Source of the DNA: JBBDMX01 sp040878035
GTDB lineage: Bacteria; Planctomycetota; Phycisphaerae; Phycisphaerales; Phycisphaeraceae
DNA: 42,044 nucleotides
Direction of reading: 5' to 3'
NCBI GenBank assembly: GCA_040878035.1
Contig: JBBDMX010000005.1
Span: 1 to 42,044, forward strand
Below are positions 8,179-17,362 of the stretch, one piece after another (position 1 is the stretch's first letter; each line of letters opens with the position of its first letter). A program made the position numbers and the translations under genes. The notes under the pieces were generated by a model. That model made no database searches and was not told where the DNA came from. It saw nothing but the letters and a program-made list of their open reading frames with translations.

Positions 8179-9411
8179 TCATTGCTGGTCCATTCTAGGC
8201 TTCCTCGCAGGTAAGGACGGCGGCGGACCGGTCAACGCCGCCGCCGGCAACTCCAGCATTTCCACCGTTGCCGATGCCACCGGCACATCCGGCAGGCCCT
8301 GCACGCGCGCATTGCCCAGGGCGATCGCACCGACGCGATACCCGCCCAGCACGATCAAGCAGCGATCGCTCACCACCGCCGCGGCATCATCGTGCGGCTC
8401 GGATATCACCGGCAACGACCAGACGCCCAGCGTGCGCAAGTCCAGCAGCCGCGCCAAGGATAACTCGGTGTCGTGGCCGCCTTGTTGCGACTCGCCGCCG
8501 CCAATGATCGCCCAGGGACCGATGACACCGGTGAAAGCATCGGCGATGCCCGCCTTGATCCCCAGGGCCGGGCCGTCGCTGACGCGCTGGCCCGATGGCT
8601 TGCTCAGGTCGATGAGCCAGGTGGCATCGGTCGTGTCACCCCCTCGGCTGTTTTGTCCGCCCAGCACCCATAGCCGGCCGTCGGGCAGGGTCAACATCCG
8701 CAGGTCGTCGTTGCCGAAGGGCAGTTGATCCCGCAACTGCCGGCTGACGCCCGTGGCCGGGTCGATCAACTCCAGCGTCCGCCGGTTCACTCCGCCGGCC
8801 ACCAGCACGCGGCCGTCCTTGAGCACGGCCGCGGCATGGTCTTGGCGCGACTCGCGCAACTGAATGTGCTGCTTCCATTTCAGCGTCGCGGGATCGAGTA
8901 CTGACGCGGCCCCGCCGTCGATCACGATCACCTTGCCGTCGGGTAACAGCAGTGCCACCGGCCCGCCGGCGGGATTAGGCAACTTGGGTCCAGCTTCCAC
9001 CGATCCCGTGCGAACATCAATGATCTCACACGACCCCAGGGGTTGCAGTGCCGCGGGCAGGCGCCCCGTCATCCCCCCGGCCACGAAGATCCGCCCATCC
9101 GCCAGCGTCACCTGCGCATGGCCGCTCCGGCTCGTGCCCAGCATCAGCGGTTTGGGGGACGGGGGCAGCCACGTCTTCTTATCCAGGTCCAGCACCTGCA
9201 CCGCCACGCTCGTCTGTCCCGACTGCTCGACTCCGCCGGTCAACACCGCCTGCCGGCCGGTGATACTCGCCGCCGCCAGAAACACGCCGCGCGGCAGATC
9301 GTCGAGCTTCTCCCATCGCAGCGCACTGGCCTTCTCCTCCGCATACGCCAGGTGGACCAGCAGCGATAGGAGAAGACCGACGGACAGGACTCGAATGAAT
9401 CGTTTCGTCAT
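8179..9411 (-). CDS. exported kelch-repeat protein
   Basis: This 410-aa protein has a signal peptide at 1-24 (FIRVLSVGLLLSLLVHLAYAEE). It then carries at least five kelch-type blades with the patterns HAQVTLADGRIFVAGG, HAAAVLKDGRVLVAGG, LRMLTLPDGRLWVLGG and DDAAAVVSDRCLIVLGG. These should fold into a beta-propeller acting in the periplasm or outside. No enzymatic residues are evident. It is followed on the same strand by hpf after a 133-bp gap. Confidence 0.8.
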   Translation of the reverse strand: MTKRFIRVLSVGLLLSLLVHLAYAEEKASALRWEKLDDLPRGVFLAAASITGRQAVLTGGVEQSGQTSVAVQVLDLDKKTWLPPSPKPLMLGTSRSGHAQVTLADGRIFVAGGMTGRLPAALQPLGSCEIIDVRTGSVEAGPKLPNPAGGPVALLLPDGKVIVIDGGAASVLDPATLKWKQHIQLRESRQDHAAAVLKDGRVLVAGGVNRRTLELIDPATGVSRQLRDQLPFGNDDLRMLTLPDGRLWVLGGQNSRGGDTTDATWLIDLSKPSGQRVSDGPALGIKAGIADAFTGVIGPWAIIGGGESQQGGHDTELSLARLLDLRTLGVWSLPVISEPHDDAAAVVSDRCLIVLGGYRVGAIALGNARVQGLPDVPVASATVEMLELPAAALTGPPPSLPARKPRMDQQ

Positions 9412-9491
9412 TGGAGCTTGATCATTCGTCGTTCATCGTCCAAGCCAAGCCCCGGCATGCCCCGTTTCCGGGGCACGGAGCTCGCCGGGGA

Positions 9492-10346
9492 TCAGCCAGC
9501 ACCCATTCCCGAACCGGCGTCCGCCCACGCTCTACTCCCTACTTCGGCCGCCGCCAGCGGGTTCTCCAGTCCACGCAAATCCAGGACCACCGGCCCGACC
9601 CGCGCCGTCGCCAGATCCAGTGCCACGCGATATGCCATCACATCCAACTCACCGTGGCCGATCGCACAGCGCAATCCCCCCGGTCCCCCGCACCCGCCCC
9701 CGGATACCCCCGACGACTGATCGCTAAGCCGCCCCACCTTCAACCGCCCCGCCAGTCGATGCGCCATATCCTGCGGCTTGCCGTTTAGCGCCAGCACCGC
9801 CGCGGCATCCACCCCCGCACCAATTGACGGATGCCCCACCGCCTCCAGCCATTCAAGCAGCGCATCGACCTGATCCTCCGCATGCACCGCCAGAGTCACG
9901 CCCTTGCCATCCGCCGCCGCCACAATCGCCGACCGGGCATCATCCCCCATGTCCGCCACCGGCAGCGCCAGGGACAAGGGTACGCGGCCCAGATCAGCCG
10001 CCAGTTCCACCGCCGCCAACGTGGCCGCCATGGCACGATCCACCTGGGCTGCATCCGTGTAATGCCGCCGGGGAATGAACAACTCGATCCCCGCCAGCCG
10101 CAAGCTCTTGCGCCCCAGCAGCGCCAGCAAATCCTTCCGCTGGCGCGGCGACAACTCCCGCGGTCGCAGCCCCGGCAAACTCACGTCCAACTGCACGCCG
10201 CGAATCCCCGCCTCCGTAAGCCCGACCAGCGCTTCCAATGCCCCCCGCACGGTCCCCGCGCTTTGCCGAGGCCCAACTCCCGCGCGCACCAAGGGCCCAA
10301 TCGTCGCCGCCAACGTCATTTCCGCGCCATGCGTGAGAATGCCCAT
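9492..10346 (-). CDS. sugar phosphate isomerase/epimerase-like TIM barrel
   Basis: This 284-aa protein appears to be a divergent member of the xylose-isomerase-like (AP endonuclease 2) TIM-barrel superfamily. It has alternating strand/helix segments such as GIRGVQLDVSLPGLRP, LAGIELFIPRRHY, VTLAVHAEDQVDALLEWL and CAIGHGELDVMAYRVAL. The canonical metal glutamate and histidine residues are only partly recognisable, so activity is uncertain. The frame is open to 10565, but ATG 10346 (MGILTHGAEMTL) begins the recognisable domain. It is divergent from asnS, 121 bp away. Confidence 0.55.
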   Translation of the reverse strand: MGILTHGAEMTLAATIGPLVRAGVGPRQSAGTVRGALEALVGLTEAGIRGVQLDVSLPGLRPRELSPRQRKDLLALLGRKSLRLAGIELFIPRRHYTDAAQVDRAMAATLAAVELAADLGRVPLSLALPVADMGDDARSAIVAAADGKGVTLAVHAEDQVDALLEWLEAVGHPSIGAGVDAAAVLALNGKPQDMAHRLAGRLKVGRLSDQSSGVSGGGCGGPGGLRCAIGHGELDVMAYRVALDLATARVGPVVLDLRGLENPLAAAEVGSRAWADAGSGMGAG

Positions 10347-10467
10347 GTCGCCATTGTAGGGGGATTGGTCCTTCCTCCTTCCGGGCGAGGCCATGAGGGC
10401 CGGGCTTTGGCGAACCGGGGTACAATCACGCCCGGTTTGCGACTCAATGAACCGAGGAAGGCGATCC

Positions 10468-11883
<1,416 letters not shown>

Positions 11884-11936
11884 TATTTGTATGATGTTCG
11901 CTCCCTGCTTCGACTAGCCCCCAGGTAAGGCTCCAC

Positions 11937-13001
11937 ATGCCTCAATTGCCGGTGCAAGAAATGGATTGTTCGCTACCCGAAACGATCACCAGCATCGAGC
12001 AACTCGACGATCTTCTGAGTCTGCCGACGCCGAGCGTGGTGGACGCGCTGGCGAAGCTGGACGGGGATATTCTGGTATTGGGAGTGGCGGGCAAGATGGG
12101 GCCGACGCTGGCGCGCATGGCGGTGCGGGCCTCGGAGGCGGCGGGGGTCAAGCGGCAGGTCATCGGCGTGGCGCGATTCAGCAATCCCGCCGAGCAGGCC
12201 AAGCTCGAAGCCTGGGGCATCAAGACTATCAAGGCGGATCTGCTGGACGAAAGGAAACTCGCAAGCCTGCCCGAGGCGCCCAACCTCGTGTACATGGCGG
12301 GGATGAAATTCGGCTCGACGGGGCAAGAGGCCTTGACCTGGGCCATGAACTGCTACCTGCCTGGGCGCGTCTGTGTGCGCTATGCATCGAGCCGAATCGT
12401 GGCGTTCTCGACGGGCAACGTGTACGGACTGACGCCGGTGACGGGCGGGGGATCGATCGAGACGGACGTGCCCAACCCGCAGGGCGACTACGCGACGAGT
12501 TGCCTGGGGCGTGAGCGCATCTTCGAGCATTTTGGCCGATCGGCGAAGATGCCGATGGCGACCATCCGCCTGAATTACGCGACGGAGTTGCGTTACGGTG
12601 TGCTGGTGGACCTGGCGCGGAAGATCGCCTCCGGGCTGCCGATCGACCTGGCGATGGGGCACTGCAACGTGATCTGGCAGGGCGACGCCAACGCGATGAG
12701 TCTGGCCGCCTTTGCCCACGCCGCCAGTCCGCCGTTCATGCTCAATGTCGCCGGGCCGGAGTTGCTCAGCGTCCGCAAGGTATGCGAGCAACTGGGCCGG
12801 CTGATGGACAAGCCGGTGCAATTCACCGGCAGCGAAGCGCCCGATGCCCTGCTCAACAACGGGCAGTTGGGCCATCGCCTGTTCGGTTATCCCCGCGTGG
12901 CCCTCGGGCAGTTGCTTGCGTGGGTGGCGGCCTGGGTCACTTCCGGCGGCGCGAGCCTGGGCAAGCCGACGCATTTTGAGACCCGCGACGGGAAGTTCTG
13001 A
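11937..13001 (+). CDS. NAD-dependent epimerase/dehydratase-like SDR protein
   Basis: This 354-aa extended short-chain dehydrogenase fold has the nucleotide-binding loop LGVAGKMGPTLARMA at about 47-61, a variant GxxGxxG. The NVYG/S segment (FSTGNVYGLTP) is near 158. At the catalytic site the usual YxxxK is YATSC (Tyr184, Cys at the lysine position), so classical SDR chemistry may be lost or altered. The C-terminal part resembles sugar-nucleotide-binding domains (LNVAGPELLSVRKVCEQLGRLM). It starts 53 bp after asnS on the same strand. Substrate unknown. Confidence 0.75.
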   Translation: MPQLPVQEMDCSLPETITSIEQLDDLLSLPTPSVVDALAKLDGDILVLGVAGKMGPTLARMAVRASEAAGVKRQVIGVARFSNPAEQAKLEAWGIKTIKADLLDERKLASLPEAPNLVYMAGMKFGSTGQEALTWAMNCYLPGRVCVRYASSRIVAFSTGNVYGLTPVTGGGSIETDVPNPQGDYATSCLGRERIFEHFGRSAKMPMATIRLNYATELRYGVLVDLARKIASGLPIDLAMGHCNVIWQGDANAMSLAAFAHAASPPFMLNVAGPELLSVRKVCEQLGRLMDKPVQFTGSEAPDALLNNGQLGHRLFGYPRVALGQLLAWVAAWVTSGGASLGKPTHFETRDGKF

Positions 13002-13011
13002 TTGAAAGACA

Positions 13012-13188
13012 TTAGCCACAGATGGACACAGATGAACCCAGATAGAGAAATACTGAAAGACAGAAAAACAGAAAATGCAGAAAAGGGGATCGCCGCGCGA
13101 GGTGCAACTTCGATTTTCTGCCTTTCTGCTTTTTCTGCCCTTTCGGTTCTTGCTCATCAGTGTTCATCAGTGTTCATCTGTGGCTAAT
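13012..13188. repeat. long palindrome, TTAGCCACAGATGGACACAG family
   Basis: The left arm starts TTAGCCACAGATGGACACAG and the right arm ends TTCATCTGTGGCTAA. Inner A-rich (GAAAGACAGAAAAACAG) and T-rich (TTTTCTGCCTTTCTGC) stretches also pair. This is the same architecture as the element at 7555-7718. It fills the gap between the epimerase and threonine ammonia-lyase genes. Confidence 0.8.
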
Positions 13189-13205
13189 TGCCTTGGATCA
13201 TTCTC

Positions 13206-14420
13206 ATGCTCCCCACGTTCCAGGACATCGAAGCGGCGAGGCGGCGCATCGCCGGTGCGGTGGCCGTGACGCCGTGCCCCGAATCGGTGGCGCTGTCGGA
13301 ACTCACCGGCTGCCGCATCTTCTGCAAGCTCGAATACCTTCAGCGCACCGGCAGCTTCAAGGAGCGCGGCGCCCGTAATGCGCTGTTGCTGCTAAGCGCT
13401 GAACAGCGTCGCCGCGGCGTGATCGCCGCCTCGGCCGGCAATCATGCGCTGGGATTAAGTTACCACGGCAAGCTGCTGGGTATCCCCGTCACCGTGGTGA
13501 TGCCGCGCTTTGCGCCGCTGACCAAGCGGGCGACGTGCCGGCAACTGGGGGCGCGGGTGATTCTGGAAGGCAACAGCTTCGCCGAGGCGCGGGCGCGGGC
13601 CGATGAGCTGGTCGCGTCGGAGCAGCTCACCTACGTGCATGGCTACGATGATCCGGCCATCATCGCCGGCCAGGGCACGCTGGGCCTGGAGGTCATGGAG
13701 CAGGTTCCCGACGCCGATGCGGTGGTCGTGCCCATCGGGGGCGCAGGATTGATCGCGGGGGTGAGCCTGGCGATCAAGACCGTCAAGCCGCAGGTGAAGG
13801 TGATAGGCGTCGAGCCCACGCACGCCGGCTGCTACCAGGCAGCCCTCGAAGCGGGCACGCCCGTGAGCATCGCCTGCCAACCCACGCTGGCCGATGGCCT
13901 GGCGGTCAATCTCGTCGGCGCCAATGCCTTTGAGCTGGCCAGGCGCCACATCAACCGCGTCGTGAGCGTGACCGAAGTTGATCTGGCCCGGGCGATCCTG
14001 CGCTTGCTGGAGCTGGAAAAGAGCGTGGTGGAAGGCGCCGGCGCCGCGCCGCTGGCGGCCCTGCTCAGCGGACAGTTGACCGAACTGGCGGGCAAGACCG
14101 TGGTGCTGCTGCTCTGTGGCGGCAACATCGACCCCGTGGTGCTCACGCGCGTGATCGACAAGGGCATGGTCGCCGATGGCCGCCTGTGCCGGTTCACCGC
14201 GGTGATCAGCGATCGCCCCGGCGGCCTGGCGGAGTTTGCCACGCGCGTCGCCGCCACCGGGGCCAGCATCAAGGATGTGGCGCACGATCGCGCGTTCTCC
14301 GGCCCGGATGTGTGGGCCGTGCAGGTCTTGTGCACCGCTGAGACCAACGACCCGGAGCACATCGGGCAACTGCTTGAAGCCTTGCGCGAGTTCCACCCGC
14401 GCCTTCTGACTGGCGTGTGA
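13206..14420 (+). CDS. threonine ammonia-lyase, medium form with ACT domain
   Basis: This 404-aa PLP enzyme is expected to convert L-threonine to 2-oxobutanoate and ammonia. The PLP lysine is Lys52 or close by, in RTGSFKERGARNAL. The phosphate-binding loop is seen as PIGGAGLIAGVSLAIK. The substrate loop SAGNHALGLSYHGKL is present. A C-terminal ACT domain at about 328-404 (FTAVISDRPGGLAEFATRVAATGASI) suggests allosteric amino-acid control, as in the medium-length threonine dehydratase class. The frame extends to a TTG at 13188, but ATG 13206 fits the family N-terminus. Serine/threonine racemase is an alternative for the catalytic core, less likely with the ACT domain. Confidence 0.88.
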   Translation: MLPTFQDIEAARRRIAGAVAVTPCPESVALSELTGCRIFCKLEYLQRTGSFKERGARNALLLLSAEQRRRGVIAASAGNHALGLSYHGKLLGIPVTVVMPRFAPLTKRATCRQLGARVILEGNSFAEARARADELVASEQLTYVHGYDDPAIIAGQGTLGLEVMEQVPDADAVVVPIGGAGLIAGVSLAIKTVKPQVKVIGVEPTHAGCYQAALEAGTPVSIACQPTLADGLAVNLVGANAFELARRHINRVVSVTEVDLARAILRLLELEKSVVEGAGAAPLAALLSGQLTELAGKTVVLLLCGGNIDPVVLTRVIDKGMVADGRLCRFTAVISDRPGGLAEFATRVAATGASIKDVAHDRAFSGPDVWAVQVLCTAETNDPEHIGQLLEALREFHPRLLTGV

Positions 14421-14435
14421 GTATTGCGTGACAGC

Positions 14436-15656
14436 ATGACGATGACCAACGACATACACCACGACCTGCAAAGCCTGATCGAGCCGGAACTGCCGGCGCT
14501 GGTGGCGATCCGGCACGACCTGCACGCGCATCCGCAACTGGCGTTTAAGGAGACTTACGCCAGCGGCGTGGTGCAGCGCGAGTTGCGGGCGATGGGCATC
14601 CCGCTGGTGCCGCAGGTGGCCGGCACGGGCGTGGTGGGCTGGATCGTGCCCGAAGATGAGGCGGCGGCGCGGCAGCCGGCGGTGGCGCTGCGTGCCGATA
14701 TGGATGCACTGCCGATCACCGAGGAGACGGGGCTGCCGTATGCTTCGTGCGGCGAGGACTACCGCGGCCGCATGCACGCTTGCGGGCACGACGGTCACAC
14801 GACGATTCTGCTGGGCGCCGCGCGCGTGCTCAATAAGCTGCGCAGCAGGCTGCCCCGCCCGGTGAAGCTGATCTTCCAACCGGCGGAGGAAGTCGGCGGG
14901 GGGGCGCAACGCATGATCGAAGCGGGCGTGTTGGACGAACGCCTCGGCGGCTGCGCGGTGGGGCGCATCTTCGGCCTGCACGGTTGGCCCGGCCTCCCAC
15001 TGGGGACAATCGCCACGCGCCCGGGGCCGATGATGGCGTCAACGGATCTGTTTCACATCAAGGTGCAGGGTAAGGGCGGTCATGCCGCCATGCCGCACCT
15101 GGTGCGCGATCCGATCCTGGCCGCGGCACAGATCATCACGGCACTCCAGAGCATTGTCAGCCGGGAGATTCCGCCGTCGGTCCCCGCGGTGGTGAGCGTC
15201 GCCAAATTTCACGCCGGTTCGACGGAGAATGTGATCCCCGACACGGCCGAGTTCGCCGGCACGATTCGCGCCCTGGACGACGACACGCGGCAACTGCTGA
15301 ATCGGCGGGTGGGTGAGGTGGCCAAGGCTGTCGGCCAGGCGATGCGCTGCGCGGTGACGATGGAGCTTACGGAGGGCTATCCGCCGACGCACAATGATGC
15401 GAACCTGGCGGCGGCGGTGCTGACGACGGGCCGGCAGGTGCTGGGCGATGCCGCGGCGCAGACGCTGGATCGTCCGCTCACCGTCGCCGAGGATTTCGCC
15501 TACTACGGCCAGTCGGTGCCGGCGTGCTTCTTCTTTCTGGGCCTGCGCCCGCCGGATCAGGCGGCTTATCCGGCGCTGCACACCCCGGGTTTCGACTTCA
15601 ACGACGACGCCATACCCATCGCGATCCGCATGATGTGCGCGCTGGCGCTGGCATAG
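14436..15656 (+). CDS. M20 family amidohydrolase
   Basis: This 406-aa metallopeptidase/amidohydrolase resembles N-acyl-amino-acid and IAA-amino-acid hydrolases. Visible motifs: DLHAHPQLAFKE near the N-terminus, LRADMDALPITEE, the metal ligands in HACGHDGHT, the catalytic EE in FQPAEEVGGGA, and the late histidine in LHTPGFDF. The dimerisation domain contains KVQGKGGHAAMPH. It starts about 15 bp after threonine ammonia-lyase on the same strand, so the two are probably cotranscribed in an amino-acid catabolic context. ATG 14436 is chosen over TTG 14424. Confidence 0.9.
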   Translation: MTMTNDIHHDLQSLIEPELPALVAIRHDLHAHPQLAFKETYASGVVQRELRAMGIPLVPQVAGTGVVGWIVPEDEAAARQPAVALRADMDALPITEETGLPYASCGEDYRGRMHACGHDGHTTILLGAARVLNKLRSRLPRPVKLIFQPAEEVGGGAQRMIEAGVLDERLGGCAVGRIFGLHGWPGLPLGTIATRPGPMMASTDLFHIKVQGKGGHAAMPHLVRDPILAAAQIITALQSIVSREIPPSVPAVVSVAKFHAGSTENVIPDTAEFAGTIRALDDDTRQLLNRRVGEVAKAVGQAMRCAVTMELTEGYPPTHNDANLAAAVLTTGRQVLGDAAAQTLDRPLTVAEDFAYYGQSVPACFFFLGLRPPDQAAYPALHTPGFDFNDDAIPIAIRMMCALALA

Positions 15657-15762
15657 ACACTATTCCACGCCTCCCCTCCCTCCGACGGAGAGGCTGGGGA
15701 GAATGGGCTTGCGCAGGCTGTACACCGGCGTCGGGCCACACACGCCGGCGGCAGCGCCGGCG

Positions 15763-15959
15763 GTGCGACCCACGATATGTGTTTGGTGCAGCTCCCGCCC
15801 CCGGAAGCCTGGCCTGCAACCACTTGGTTTTGCAAGCCGTCCTCGGCAGGACACGTCGTCGAACCGTCGCCTCCGCCAACAGAGACAAGGCCAACCAGAG
15901 CTTCGCTCTGGTTTATTCACGTGCGCCTCTTGACATCAGAGGCCATATACGGGTTAGGT
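15763..15959. repeat. duplicated module behind integron cassette 2 (copy 1)
   Basis: This 197-bp segment is near-identical to 16590-16769; copy 1 differs mainly by about 17 extra bases after GTGCAGCTC. It starts GTGCGACCCACGATA and ends exactly in the GTTAGGT core. It contains three hairpins: GTCCT/AGGAC, AACCAGAGC/GCTCTGGTT (TTC loop) and GCCTCT/AGAGGC. In both copies it abuts the end of a cassette ORF. It could be an extended attC-associated repeat or the right end of an IS110/IS1111-type element that targets attC. The preceding stretch 15657-15762 holds only a degenerate CCCTCCC/GGGAG hairpin and GC-rich repeats. Confidence 0.75.
15953..15959 (-). other. attC-type R'' core site of cassette 2
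   Basis: On the minus strand the sequence is ACCTAAC, fitting RYYYAAC. The cassette ORF's TAA stop lies inside it (ACC TAA C), a common feature of integron cassettes. The partner R' site that should follow further downstream is not found before the amidohydrolase gene, so this attC is broken. Confidence 0.55.
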
Positions 15960-16253
15960 CTTCGGCTCGAAAGTGATCTCATATTGCGTCCCGTCAGGTG
16001 TGCGAGCTTTTCCGCTTATCTTGTATCCTTTTGCGAGCGCGAATAAGACCAACCCAGCGACGGCGAGGACCACGACAACGGCGATTAGCACGCGCCCGGT
16101 TTGTGGAGTGAATCCGACTCGCTCTGCGCCTAGCGTAGATACGAACGCTGCGGCCAGAGGCCCAGTCACCACAACGGTGAACGCAAGACCGTCAGTGATA
16201 CATCTCACAACGTCCACCGCCGCGCCGCTGTCGTCCCAGTAAATGGTTTTCAT
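15954..16253 (-). CDS. integron cassette 2: small membrane protein
   Basis: This 99-aa protein of unknown function has one strong hydrophobic segment at about 58-76 (VLIAVVVVLAVAGLVLFAL) and a weaker one at about 23-42. The C-terminal tail is polar and beta-like (GYKISGKARTPDGTQYEITF). AAGGA lies 7 nt before the ATG. The start is 17 nt inside the cassette core GTTAGGT and the stop falls inside the next core site, as expected for an integron cassette. Base composition is clearly less GC-rich than the neighbouring housekeeping genes. I recognise no family. Confidence 0.7.
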   Translation of the reverse strand: MKTIYWDDSGAAVDVVRCITDGLAFTVVVTGPLAAAFVSTLGAERVGFTPQTGRVLIAVVVVLAVAGLVLFALAKGYKISGKARTPDGTQYEITFEPKT

Positions 16254-16453
16254 TATGTGTCCTTGGAAGACCTAACGAAAAAGGCTCAGTTGCCGGCCGC
16301 CCGCGGAATGCAGGCTCCAAACCGAACACACCATTCTACTCGCGGGCGTCGCCGGTCAACAGCAGCCGGTTGATACTCATCATGGCCCCCCGCGGCGGGG
16401 GTTACGCTGGTGTGTTGTCTGGACGCATCAGCACCCTTTACCGCAAGGAGACC

Positions 16454-16589
16454 ATGATGAGATTCTACGAGCCACGCCACCAGTTTACCTGTGGGATCGA
16501 TCTTCACGCCAGGACGATGTCCATCTGGCTCCTGGACCGGCACGGCCAGCATCGCCGGGCACCACCCACGGTCGACGGCAACGTCAGCC
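16454..16589 (+). pseudogene. truncated IS110/IS1111-family transposase (N-terminal fragment)
   Basis: The first about 32 residues (MMRFYEPRHQFTCGIDLHAR...) match the N-terminus typical of IS110/IS1111 DEDD transposases, including the first catalytic aspartate in CGIDLHARTM. AAGGAG lies just upstream of the ATG. Similarity is lost after LLDRHGQ and the frame runs into the duplicated module, so most of the transposase and its Ser-containing C-terminal domain are gone. The upstream sequence 16277-16453 is probably the left non-coding end of the element. A group of IS1111-type elements is known to target integron attC sites, which fits this location. Confidence 0.65.
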
Positions 16590-16769
16590 GTGCGACCCAC
16601 GATAGGTGTTTGCTGCAGCTCCGCTGCAACCACTGGGTTTTGCAGGCCGTCCCTGGCAGGACACGTCGTCGAACCGTCGTCTCCGCCAACAGAGACAAGG
16701 CCAACCAGAGCTTCGCTCTGGTTTATTCACGTGCGCCTCTTGACATCAGAGGCCATGTATGGGTTAGGC
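16590..16769. repeat. duplicated module behind integron cassette 1 (copy 2)
   Basis: This 180-bp segment starts GTGCGACCCACGATA and ends in GTTAGGC. It matches 15763-15959, with long runs identical, such as the stretch from CGCCAACAGAGACAAGGCCA through the last hairpin. Both copies end at the same point of a core site, so the event that placed them was site-specific. Confidence 0.75.
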
Positions 16770-17183
16770 ATCTGTGCGATAGCGTGTTTGTGCTTCTCGA
16801 ACGCGACGACGAATATCCTCGATCAGCGCTTCGCCACGACCAGAGTACGATTTCACCTCCTCGGGCGTCATTTTGTCAAGCAAGTGCACGAACCAATCGG
16901 TTTCCGACATCCTGTGAGTTGGAATGTCGTCATCGGGAAATCGAAGACCCCATTCACCGCGCGATACGTTCTTGAACACATCGGGATTCCCCTGAACATA
17001 CGCTCTTGCGTCAGTGGAGTGTGCGTAAATGGTTGCCCGAACAACAGACTCATGCTCGGTTGGAAGGTCTGAGCGGTGGCGCTGCACCCATCTGTAGATA
17101 TCGCGGAGTAGCGCGCCGCCTCCGAGCGCCCGCATTGCCGAAATGATGTCCGCAAGCCAGTTGTTGTTCGCCTTGTCGGCCAT
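16764..17183 (-). CDS. integron cassette 1: small winged-helix-like protein
   Basis: This 139-aa protein of unknown function has an N-terminal half (LADIISAMRALGGGALLRDI ... FKNVSRGEWGLRF) resembling winged-helix domains found at the start of restriction-related and HARE-type proteins, ending in the GxWGLR motif. The C-terminal half is helical and charged. ATG 17183 lies 8 nt after the GTTAGGC core and the TAA stop falls in the R'' box GCCTAAC. Both are cassette hallmarks. It is the first cassette after the attI region, so it should be the best expressed from the candidate Pc. Composition is less GC-rich than that of the core genes. Confidence 0.7.
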   Translation of the reverse strand: MADKANNNWLADIISAMRALGGGALLRDIYRWVQRHRSDLPTEHESVVRATIYAHSTDARAYVQGNPDVFKNVSRGEWGLRFPDDDIPTHRMSETDWFVHLLDKMTPEEVKSYSGRGEALIEDIRRRVREAQTRYRTDA

Positions 17184-17191
17184 CGTTTGAC

Positions 17192-17198
17192 GCCTAAC
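17192..17198 (-). other. attI/cassette junction core site GTTAGGC
   Basis: On the minus strand GTTAGGC (fits GTTRRRY) marks the boundary between the presumed attI site and the first cassette. Upstream of it on the same strand is the palindrome CAACTTCAAAGTTG (plus 17208-17221). It lies 165 bp from the integrase start codon, in the position expected for attI. Confidence 0.6.
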
Positions 17199-17237
17199 AG
17201 TAATTCGACAACTTTGAAGTTGGATAACGTTCCAAGC

Positions 17238-17266
17238 AGTATCTGCTGCGTCGGCTCGGCCGTCAA
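17238..17266 (-). promoter_or_regulatory. candidate cassette promoter Pc
   Basis: On the minus strand TTGACG (17266-17261) and GATACT (17243-17238) are 17 bp apart. It reads into the cassettes and lies between the integrase start and the attI core. A near-consensus -35 box with an ideal spacer supports it; promoter activity is not shown. Confidence 0.5.
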
Positions 17267-17300
17267 GCAGTTTCTTCCGTGAATTTCACGTATCAGGTAC

Positions 17301-17329
17301 TTTGCAAACACCAAACCTCAGCGCATAAT
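17301..17329 (+). promoter_or_regulatory. candidate integrase promoter PintI
   Basis: TTTGCA (17301-17306) and CATAAT (17324-17329) are separated by 17 bp and lie 34 bp before the integrase ATG. It diverges from the candidate Pc. No clear LexA box is seen. Confidence 0.5.
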
Positions 17330-17362
17330 GGCGGGAGCAAAACCAACTTTGGGGGCTGCGCC

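Larger units (their letters stand above)
16270..16769 (-). other. attC of cassette 1, interrupted by IS110-like DNA
   Basis: Read on the minus strand, GCCTAAC at 16769-16763 (R'') and GTTAGGT at 16276-16270 (R') are the two outer core boxes of an attC site. They are 500 bp apart instead of the usual 57-141 bp. Next to them, GGCTCAG (plus 16282-16288) can pair with CAGAGGCC near 16747-16754 with one unpaired G, as in attC stems with an extrahelical base. The intervening DNA carries a truncated IS110-type transposase start and the duplicated module. I infer insertion followed by deletion. Confidence 0.5.

Noticed and set aside
10393..10467. Upstream extension of asnS
   Set aside because: A strong Shine-Dalgarno site and the family N-terminus place the start at 10468.
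13188..13205. TTG start of threonine ammonia-lyase
   Set aside because: It lies in the end of the palindromic repeat; ATG 13206 matches the family start.
15524..15976. 150-codon plus-strand ORF across the amidohydrolase end and the duplicated module
   Set aside because: It is out of frame with the amidohydrolase and covers non-coding repeat; no motif.
16370..16975. 201-codon plus-strand ORF from the IS110 start into cassette 1
   Set aside because: Only its first part after 16454 is transposase-like; the rest is the repeat module and the antisense of the cassette gene.
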